Below, one piece after another: positions 54,927 through 64,000 of a stretch of DNA of 64,000 nucleotides (positions are counted from its first letter, which is position 1; every line of letters begins with the position of its first letter). Both the position numbers and the translations under genes were made by a program. A model generated the notes under the pieces. That model had not been told where the DNA came from and ran no database searches. It worked only from the letters and a program-made list of their open reading frames with translations. This DNA comes from Metallyticus violacea. Its lineage: Eukaryota > Arthropoda > Insecta > Mantodea > Metallyticidae. The DNA lies in the NCBI GenBank assembly GCA_030762175.1, contig CM060846.1, positions 186,240,041 through 186,304,040 of the forward strand. Reading direction: 5' to 3'.

Positions 54927-54970
54927 AAAACATCATGAATCACAATAGAAAACGGATACGACAATCACAG
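54927..54970 (+). CDS. Start exon of repeat-protein gene, copy gamma (complete exon)
   Basis: A 44-base exon between the acceptor tttttatttcag and donor gtagga. The ATG at 54935 opens MNHNRKRIRQSQ, which ends in phase 0; the other frames contain stops. Bases 54942-54970 match the alpha exon exactly. Twelve residues, five of them Arg or Lys. Its partner exons should lie beyond 64000 if this copy is complete. No 38-codon exon is found in 54971-64000, while in alpha the distance to exon 2a is 10.3 kb. The micro-exon call rests on splice signals, phase and duplicate conservation. Confidence 0.55.
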
Positions 54971-57900
54971 GTAGGATGAATTTCAAATTGCAGTACAATC
55001 CCAAAACCATTTGAGTCTGGCTAAAATAAGAAAAGTTTTTTTTCAGTTAAGCTTTCAACACTAAAATTTCACTTACCTTTAAATGGAAAATTATATTATG
55101 ATAAAAATATATTCACTTAATATAAAATGAAATTAAATTCATTAAATGGACACTGACAAAATGAAATTAAATAAGTCATGTCCTAGAAATATTGTACTTA
55201 CAAAGCTGTGGAGAAAGGAGTGGTAATATATCCTAAACTTAGGAATTCATTTTTTACGGATCAGTCATGTCCTATTTTGCTCTGAATTTTTCTTTTGCTG
55301 TCAAATATCTCTAGCAATTAAAGTGGAGTTTAGTTTAAAAATATGAATACCTAAGTTTAGGATAAGTCATGTCTTAATTTGCTCTGAATTTATTCAAAAT
55401 ATTTTATATGCCATTTGATATCAGTCAAATACCATATCAAATGAAAACATATTAATAGCCCTCAGAATATCTCTGCTATGTTTACTATGTGCAGTCTGTT
55501 TAAACTTGTTTACCAATCATGATGTATAAGGTCTATGCTCAAGGATTCTTTCAATGTAAAGGGGACAGTGTAAAAATGGTTAGTGGTATGACATTAATTC
55601 TGTAAGCATATATAGTTTGTAACATCCATCTCCAAAGACCTTTTATATTCTCAACAATTTATTAGCAAAAATTGAGAAGTAGTGTAGATGAAAAAAGAAT
55701 CCATTCTGGCAACTGACTTGCTAGAGGAAAGTCAGAAAAGTATTCTTTTCCCTTTTAATTCTGAAATCCTGCAAAGTACTCACCAAAAATGACTCTATTC
55801 CCTTGAATCCTGTTATTATGATATACTCATAATGTTAAATATTAATTCTAATTCGTTTTCACTGTTTTGTTAAAATATGACAATAATCGATAGCTAGGAA
55901 AAAGTTATAAATATCAGTAACCGTAATGGCCATTAGCCTCCAACATGAAAATGAAGACACAGCAATCCTAAGTTTTCAGAAGACATCAATATCAAGGGTA
56001 GGAGGTAAAAATGCATACTGGTAATGGTGGGAAATTCAGTGGCATTAATCCTATAAGCAAATACATTTTGTACAGCCTTTGCATGGCCTTTTATAATCTT
56101 ACAACTTTATTTCCAGAAATATTTAAGAAGCAATGAGAATGATACAAATGAACCCATTCTGCTCAAATTAAGCAAAATGTATTCAGCTTTCAATCCTGTA
56201 ATCCTTTAAAATCCCCATTAAAAAGGAGTTCATTCCTTGGAATCTTGCTAATGTGTTTAACTTTTAATGTAAAGCCAATTGGTTTATTGTTTTGTTAAAA
56301 GATGATAATTGTTGGCAAAATTCTGGAACTCTTTATTGCAAAGAGCTAGAGCAAAAATTATAAATTTAACCAACTGATCAACGGACCAACTGACAAAAAA
56401 ACAACCAACTATTTGGTAAAGTAATATAAAATTAGGAGTAAATTTGTTAAATTTGTTTGGAACAGCTTTTGTTTTAACTGAATTCTAATAAATTATTTAT
56501 ATTCTGTTTATGAAAATATAGATATTATACTGGTATCAGATCCTATTAGAATCAGTTAAAATATTCACACTAACATCACCTTAACACACTAACTATAAGG
56601 GGTAGTCTAAACATATTTAATAGTTTCTGATAGGATGTATTTTAACTAGAAAGTTTAATACGAACTTGTACTTTGAAGCTATTCATATAATTAAAATCAT
56701 AATATGTTTGAGTTGAATTACACACTCTTATTACTCCATTTAACAAGTAAGTGGAGCAAAAATAGTGCATAGTACAACTGAACATACAATCATCTTAAAT
56801 ATGGGACGTATTTTGCTTGTTGGTTGGCGTATTTGTTCTTGGCATTTGGCAAACTGTAGATAATTTCATCAATGCTAAATTTTCTAAGTAACTTAAGTGA
56901 GTGGCTACAAACTTATGCATCACTTCCCATTCATTACATAATGATAGGTTCCTGATACTGGTAATGTTAATTTGATGCATGCTTGGATGGAAATTGAGAA
57001 GCTTTTGTTTGCAGTATCAAAATGGTGCCATCACAACTCTTACCTGTGTAATTATATCCATTCATATAATATGTTTTGTTATTTACCAAGCTCTTAATTT
57101 TCTTTTTTCATACATCTAACGCTGGACCACCTTTTCGCCTAATGGTCAGTATTGCTGACTTAAGTCTGGGAGGTCCCAAGTTCTATTGCTAAAACCTGCT
57201 TAGAAGATTTCTAAATTTGGGAGTCAGGAAAATAGTCTACCCACCAATGTGTGGACAACTAGAAATCTGCCTGATATAGAGTGAACATCCAAAAATCCTC
57301 ATGACAGTAATTGGCATAATGCTGATTGCCTGTTCCCCTAAAACAAAATCCTCTGCCCATGATGTAGTAAGATGAAGTAGAGAATGCAGCAGTAACCGCA
57401 GAAAGCCTATAACTTCTTTCATGATGTCATGCCGACAGGAGGAGGAGAACATGCCTATTTTTGTATGTAATTTTAAAATTTACATTTTAAAATAAATAAA
57501 TTTGCAAAATTTTATCTGCATTTTCTTTGAAACAACTTGAATACTTCAATCATTCCATTCATTCAAGCATTTGGCATAACTGTTTGAACCATATGGCAGT
57601 TGTTGGTAATTTTATTGAAAATTACAAAATTAGCTGCTGCTGGTTTTACTGCCATGTGTTGAGACCTGTCTTGATGGATTTGAATAGACAATGTCAAAGC
57701 TTTTCTTGCTCATAGCACATGGGAAGAAATACCATCCCTATACTGATTGTTCATAATAGCTATTGTGTATTCATAATTGCATATAAAAATTTTATTAAAA
57801 TTATTCTGAAGAACCAGATACATGTATAGAACTTTTGCACATATTCTTCTTTCAATGTAGCCTGTTTTTTACTAGTTGAATAATGGTCTTTGGTCATAGC

Positions 57901-58041
57901 AAACACAGAATAGTTTATTGTGACATTATGTATACCATATTACTATATTTCACTGTGAAAATCCCAAATACAAAATAAACTACAGAATAGTTAAATATAA
58001 CATTTAATTTCCTGTCGGAATCAACACAGTGAAGCGACTGT

Positions 58042-58200
58042 TATGTTCTTAATTACCTAGTGAGTCGATTTAATAATTTTATGCTCCACTTACTGTTGAA
58101 TTATGCAAAACTGGTTTCGCAGGCTTTTGCCTGCATCCTCAGTTTCAACAGTAAGTAGAGCATAAGATTATTAAATCGACTCACTAGGTAACTAAGAATA
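58042..58200. repeat. Foldback element, copy gamma
   Basis: Arms 58042-58100 and 58144-58200 around a 43-base loop. The right arm has 'ttaaatcgactcac', fully complementary to the left arm's 'gtgagtcgatttaa', where alpha has 'aaatccactcac'. The alpha arm has therefore drifted, or the gamma arm has been corrected. Confidence 0.85.
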
Positions 58201-59560
58201 TACAGAATAATTAGTTTTTCCTCTTACATCACTAAAATCTTTCTCCAACCAACAATGCTGAGGACCTGGGATGTTAAAGAGCATCAATAAATAAATAAAT
58301 ATATATAAATAATTATGAGCAACTGCATCTTTGTATATAGACATTAAAATTAAACATGTGCATCATAACTAAAGCATTGTGGAAATAAGGAGTAATTGAA
58401 TGTTTAGCATATTACTGATAATAGTTTAGAAAATTCTTCTTTTATTAAATGAGATATTCAGGTAAAAATAATGGTAACTGACCTTTTGCAGTATTTGGAG
58501 AAATGGGTTATGAATATTTACAAAAATAATTTAGTCATACTCTAAGCTTTATGCAGTCATTTCTTTTAAAGTATATTGAAATTAATATAGAATAAATAAA
58601 ATATGTATAATAAATGTTTAATTTTTTTTAATCTACCTGTGACAATTTTATAAACCAATTGGAAGTACTATAAGCAGATAGCATTATTGACTTGTATAAA
58701 TATATATAAAAATATGCAGAGGACTGCAATTTCAGAAAATGTATAATCAGATGTTTTCACGGTATATTGAACATATTTTAAATGACAAAATTCCAAGATC
58801 TTACATAGCCATACAATATTAGTAACATCTGCACCATTAAATACTTACATTTTTAAGAATATAGCAAATATATTAGTTTGGCATGCTCTATTCCTATAAC
58901 TGCTAATCATTGTTATAAATTAACTTATTTACATTCATTAATTTCATGTTTTCAAAGCCGTGAAAAAGTTCTGGTAGATGATGCATTGTTCCTTATACTT
59001 ATAAAAACATAATTCTACTATGTAATTCATTATCATACATTTTTCTGGACTCTTTTTCCTTGAGTAATGGTTTATGTAAGTTGGAAGTTATTTTATGTTG
59101 TTCTCCACAATGTAAAGTTATTCATCGCTATACTTTCTTGGATGACTTTCATGTTTTCCTGTCTTATCTGTCTGTTTGAGTTGCACTACATTTCCTTAGT
59201 CTTGCTGCAGTGTTTTCAAAATGACTTCTATAATTTTGGAGTCTATGAATACTTAAAATGCCAGTTTAAATACTTTTACCTCTTCCCCTTCATAAGTTTG
59301 AGCAAAATATCATAATGTATATAGACTTTTAAATGGTGACTTCATTATGTTTTTCCTATATGTAGTCTCTACCAGCTTGAGGGAACCAAACAAATATGCA
59401 TTTTCCAAATTTAAATGACCCAGTTCCCAAATTTCTGCCAAAATTTTATCTTCATAATGCTGAATTATATTACTAAAACATTTAATTCACAGTTTGGTCC
59501 AACTTTTACAGATTCTACTTTTCTACCCTTTGCTCTTTTCTTTGCTCAAAACAAGTTCCC

Positions 59561-59660
59561 ATGCCTTTTCACCTGACATACACTTTGTGTACTCATGTGT
59601 TCATTTCTTTTCCTTCCTCTGGTGACAGTTCTGGCATTTTCCTGTGTACTTACTGCTTCC
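59561..59660. repeat. 100-base segment present only in the gamma copy
   Basis: Lies between 'acaagttccc' and 'ttagt', which are adjacent in alpha (4890). It is pyrimidine-rich and less AT-rich than its flanks ('ccttttcacctgacatacac', 'ttccttcctctggtgacag'). No terminal repeat or clear target duplication is seen. Insertion in gamma and deletion in alpha are both possible. Confidence 0.7.
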
Positions 59661-60010
59661 TTAGTCTGCTTTAAGAAGTTGTGTTCATAAATGATGGAAC
59701 ATGAGACAAAATCAACAAACCATTTTCTCCTCAATGCCATCCTACAGCAACAATGCATTGAATCTATATACTTTAGTATTGTATGTAAATAATGATAAAT
59801 GAAATTAGGCTTCATTTTAGATCAAAAGAGAAATTATTTATTCCGTTATATTAGAAACTAAAGGGGAAAATGTTGACACTTTGTCGGAATCAGTAGACAT
59901 TAACAATTTTATGTTACTAAAATAAAATTTAATCATGGCATTAGTGTAAACATTGGTATCTACTGCAGATAACATTGTTTACATGCTGGTTTAATGTGTA
60001 TACATCTTAC

Positions 60011-60181
60011 CTCAGATTCGCTGTTTGATACAAAAGAAAAGTTATCAGATATAACAAGAACAGAGTCTGGACCCTTATTTGAGTCATCAAACTCGCATTC
60101 ACTGTTTGGAAGGCATTGGTTTGATATATCAGCATAATTTCATTCTATGTGTGAAAACACCTACTCCCTTTCGGCAGCCAT
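60011..60181 (-). pseudogene. Broken minus-strand coding fragment (copy gamma)
   Basis: Same structure as 5241-5411: MAAERE, TAG, seven codons, TGA, 43 acidic codons, donor gtaaga. In the coding frame the visible difference from alpha is tgt versus tgc in SECEF, which is synonymous. With so few changes this is not evidence of selection. Confidence 0.35.
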
Positions 60182-60635
60182 TTTGAAGTAGATAGCATCA
60201 TTTATATGAAATTGGCGGTACACAAGGACATATTTAAGCAGGTGTGCCGGGGTTCAGACCCCCACAAGGGTATTAGAACTTTAATAAATAAATAAAAACC
60301 AAATATAGATTTAAAATCAGTGAAAACGTTGATTCAAGCTTCTCTTCTTAGCTTCTTAACACAGTCTGCTGTCTTGCAGTTTCAAAGGCTGTGCATAAAA
60401 AAGAGCAATAAAAGTGAGCCATCACTCCGATTCAGCATGTGCCTGCCTTCACTTTCTTACATTCCTTATTTCCAAATATTCCATGTACCCAAGTCACGTG
60501 TGGAGGGTGAGCTACAGTCAGTTGATATTGACAATTCAAGAGGAGCACCATGGGTTTGTTAATGGTTCAAGCCTTGGCAATGCAATAATAATACAGTACA
60601 GTACATTACACTACATACTGTGCATATACCATCTT

Positions 60636-61579
60636 GCTATCTAATTGAGATATAACTTAATAAGAATCATTCTTTTCTAAGATACAAGTATCTATTTAAT
60701 ACATATATACAAATGACTAGACCGATTTAAAGCATGAGGACTTGTGTATGGTGTTTCTTAAAATCAAGTGCTGTAGATTTTTAAAGAAAGTTTTTAAATA
60801 CAAATTGAAATATATTTATACGGTCAAGATAATATAAAAGTGAAGTCTGTAAATCAAGCATTTTTGGTCCAAAATAAATAATTTTTTCTCATGTGCTAAC
60901 TAAAAGAATGATTCTATATTCTCACTCATTCATATCAAAGTGACAAATGATAATGAAGGTGATTATGAAACTGGTCAAATTAAGTCTGGACCTAAATTTT
61001 CCTAACATTTGATCAAGGGGTGAGAACTGTATACAATATGGCCCACCTAAGAAACAAAAATAACCACTCTTAATGCTTTATTTTTCAAAATAAATGGAAT
61101 AACAAATAATAAATATATAAAAGAAAATTATTAATAAATCACTGGAATAATCAAATGAAACTGATACTGCAAACGTTTCTTTTGCTCCCGACTCAAAATT
61201 CTATTCTTTGAACGGAAAGGAAGTAGGGGCTAGTGCTGGATCGGTCAACTAACCAGGCGACTACTTGCTAAAGGGCAAAGCAGTCAATTTGGGGATTTTC
61301 CTGCTCAAATTTTAAAAGCATGCTAGTAAGCAAACATTTCTAGTATTCTGAAGTAGTTATTGTGCTGTAACAAATTTAAAAAGGGTTTTGGAACAACAAC
61401 GTTTTCTTAAACCTACAAATAATGTGTCCAAGATTAGCGTTTAGAATGAAGTTAATTCTGATGGTGATTAGGTCAAAGCTCATATTGAAACATATCGTGT
61501 TAGTCGGGATTGAACAGTTCCACGCAGATTAGTACCGGCAGTCACATTGGCCGTTGGTACAAGTAACAAACTGTGTTAA
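60636..61579. other. No gene seen beyond the gamma breakpoint
   Basis: AT-rich to about 61190, then somewhat less so. No homology to alpha or beta and no coding frame is supported. 61200-61579 may be the damaged 5' end of the next element. Confidence 0.4.
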
Positions 61580-63740
61580 CATTTCTAGAGATTTTAGATT
61601 TGACATGCTGACAGCCAATTTGAAAACTGATGAATCATTCGTGTTTCCTGTACGTTTGCGTGGGTTTAAGAGACTGACATTTCAAAATTAGTGGCTGGAT
61701 ATATGGGGATGGGTAGCATTTTCAAAGTTACAGGATGCAGCAGCTTTCTGCCGTTATTGCGTTCTCTTTCGTCAGCAAGGATAGGTCAGGCGGTTATCAC
61801 AAATTGGAATGTTTGGTGAAAAAACTTTCTGTAAATGGAAGGATACCATAGAAGAATTTAACAATTTCAGGCAACCAGTTATCATAAAGACTGTGTTCTA
61901 ACAGCTGAGCGGTTTTTCGCAATAAAGAAAGGCCGAGAATAAAATATTGCATTTCAGATCAATAGCCAGAGGCGAAAAGAAATTATTGAAAATAAAGAAA
62001 CTCTTCTTCCAAAAACAAAAACTATATTTTGTGGACAACAGGAACTGCCTCTGAGAGGGGATGCAGATAGTGGTCCCTTAACATTGTTAAAACCGGAAAA
62101 GAAAGACGAATTATTTCGGGCTCTCTTATATATTCGTCATGATGCTGTTGACAAAACCCTAGATTGACAGGTGACTAATGCATCTTACATTATCCTTAAA
62201 TTCAAAATAAGTTCTGGCAATATGTGGAGAAATAATGCGATGAAAGTTTATCGGTAATGTAAATGAGGCGAAATATTATAATATCATTGCAAATGAAACT
62301 TTAGATGTTTCATGAACGGAGCAGCTCTCGGTTTGTTTACTATATATCAATTCCTGCTATTTTTTTTAAGAGAAGACTTGGGTTTCGTGCCTATATGACG
62401 TTTTTACCGGTAAGAACATTGCTGAGACAGTCATAGAAGACTGCGTCAGATTAGATCTAAACCTGAGCAACCTGGTGGGGCAAGGGGTATGTTGGTGCAT
62501 CATCTATAACTGAAAAATTTAATGGAGTTCAAGTTAAATTGAAAGAGCTACACCCAAAAGCTTTATTTGTTCATTGCGCTAGTCACAGACAGAATAATGT
62601 ATCTCGTTCTCTGCACTGACTACAACTCATGTGCGTAATGGTTTTGGAACTATGAGTGGCTTATGTCATCTATTTTGCAATAACCCTTTTACCGTCATCA
62701 TTATAAAGAACAGAATTAATGAGCTGTCTCCTTTCAGTAAGGAGTAGAAACTAATCGGTCTTTGCAACACAACATCTCTACATAGGCATGATTCCGCCAT
62801 TGTTTTCGTTGAGCTTCTGAAACCAATTGTTGAAAGCTTTCATACTCTTTCAGTAAGTGAAAAACCCATTTCCAAGGCTGCAACACAATTACTGTCAGCC
62901 TTAGAGAAGGGTTCGTTTCTCATCTCACTGTTGACATACGAGAAGCTGCTGTCTTTCACGGTTCGCCTTTCAACGTTTTTGCAAAACCCTGAGCACAATC
63001 TTAGGTCCACTTTGGAACATGCCAGTGATGTTGTACAGCAGCTGGAAACCTTGAGAAGGAACGCTGGTGAAGAATTTAGCAACATCTTTGAGCGGTGTTG
63101 GAACACAATAAAATCCTTTTCCATTCTGAAATCCAATTTCTGAAACTAGTAGGAAAGCAGACGAAAAGGGACAATCACCCAGCAGATAAAGAAGAAGAGT
63201 ACTTCAGAAAATGTGTCTTTATTCCATGCACTGATGAATTCATTTCATAATCTCAAAGCATGTTTTGAACAGAATAAAAATGTATTGTCTGCTTTTGATA
63301 TTTTGTTGCCCATGAATGTCGATGAAAATGCAGCAGTTAAATTAAATGATATTTCTTTGTATTCAGCTGGTAATATCAGTGATACTGAAATAGAGGCAGA
63401 ATACGGGATGTGGTTTCAAAAATAGAAAATCGCAGAGAAAAAGTGCGACAAAATGTTACCCTAAGTTCTACGGCTGCAGGTCCTGCAGAACTCACGGTCA
63501 ACTTAAAACGTATATTCACCCTCCCTGTCTCAACAGCCATTGCCCAAAATTCGTTTTCAACAATGAAAAGGCTCATGACCTACCTAAGAAATAGAACTAA
63601 TAATGAATATTTTAGTAACATTGCTTTATGGTCTGTACATTGTGATCAGGATATCAATCCTGATGAGGTGTTAAACATGATGGGCCGAAGAAGCAGGGGC
63701 ATCAATTTAATAATGCAGAACAGTACAAGTTTTCTGTAAA
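61580..63740 (+). pseudogene. ZMYM1 / '52 kDa repressor'-like hAT-type gene, broken
   Basis: The order of a ZMYM1-like hAT protein is readable across several frames. A TTF-type start region is damaged (AAAFCRYCVLFRQQ-like, about 61740-61780). CGQQELPLRGDADSGPLTLL (about 62030-62090) leads to DELFRALLYIRHDAVDKTL. Next come ASSITEKFNGVQVKLKELHP and KALFVHCASHRQN (62500-62600), PIVESFHTLSVSEKPISKAA and SFLISLLTYEKLLSFTVRLS (62820-62970). The C-terminal dimerisation segment is well kept: FTLPVSTAIAQNSFSTMKRL, TYLRNRTNNEYFSNIALWSV (63510-63650). In this family the core resembles hAT transposases and copies are often domesticated or mobile. At least six frame breaks make this copy inactive. The last 109 codons are open to TAA at 63737. 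Confidence 0.8.
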
Positions 63741-64000
63741 TACTGTAAATATTGTCAACTTTTAGCCGAATCTCAAGGACTATATTACAAAGCCTCGTGA
63801 ACACAGTACACTTGAATAAATTTCCAGACCTTTATGGCTAGTTCTCATATTAAACCTTCTTTTATTGTTATTAATACATATTTCTTGCATACGTAGGAGA
63901 ATATTATTAATTATTGTGCAATGTGCACGTATTTTGATAATGCGTTTTGCAGTAATATTGGGTGTATTTCCATTTATCTGAACCAGTCCATAATCTCATT
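63741..64000. other. Window end, no gene seen
   Basis: AT-rich sequence following the broken hAT-type gene. Terminal repeats of that element may lie here but were not identified. Confidence 0.4.

Larger units (their letters stand above)
54942..60635. repeat. Segmental duplication, copy gamma
   Basis: Partner of 1-5865, and collinear in the same orientation. It lacks the 278 bases at alpha 3363-3640 and has 100 extra bases at 59561-59660. It contains the gamma versions of the SINE-like unit (57110-57465), the foldback (58042-58200) and the broken minus-strand fragment (60011-60181). All short frames here mirror those of alpha and are not genes. Confidence 0.95.

Overview
The window is AT-rich, intron-rich animal nuclear DNA. 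It is full of decayed retroelements and DNA transposons: Penelope-like elements (PLEs), a CR1/Jockey-type LINE with (TTA)n tails, tRNA-derived SINEs, hAT relatives, and an arthropod-type 'GERFHQ' multicopy family. I see no operons, Shine-Dalgarno sites or compact genes. The transposon mix points to an arthropod, most likely an insect with a large genome. The species cannot be fixed from the sequence. Most open frames are transposon debris or chance.

The one convincing host-type gene runs on the + strand from position 1 to about 23.6 kb, and I do not recognise its family. Its pieces are: a short start exon (1-29, cut by the window edge; complete copy at 54927-54970, reading MNHNRKRIRQSQ); three copies of a 38-codon exon with phase 0 at both ends (10347-10460, 16204-16317, 18440-18553); and a 2.5 kb terminal exon (20844-23336). 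The last encodes about 830 residues of charged Lys/Glu/Asn-rich protein made of seven ~115-residue repeats, the last five alternating between two subtypes. All proposed junctions are phase 0 with recognisable acceptors and donors, so any number of middle exons would keep the frame.

The locus has grown by nested duplication. (i) 1-5865 is repeated at 54942-60635 (copies 'alpha' and 'gamma', about 97% identical by eye), giving a second start exon at 54927. (ii) An older, eroded copy ('beta', 13105-16640) keeps sequence from upstream of the start exon, part of intron 1 and exon 2b, but has lost the start exon. (iii) Exon 2b and its flanks were tandemly duplicated (16150-18144 and 18386-20379), giving exon 2c.

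From 23.3 to 54 kb the DNA is mostly a transposon graveyard: many PLE fragments (often in head-to-head pairs), a CR1/Jockey-type LINE on the minus strand (42437-45230), a hAT pseudogene (27590-28490), a TIR element (29654-30490), SINEs and microsatellites. The right end (61580-63740) holds a broken ZMYM1 / '52 kDa repressor'-like hAT-type gene. Coordinates of decayed elements are approximate.
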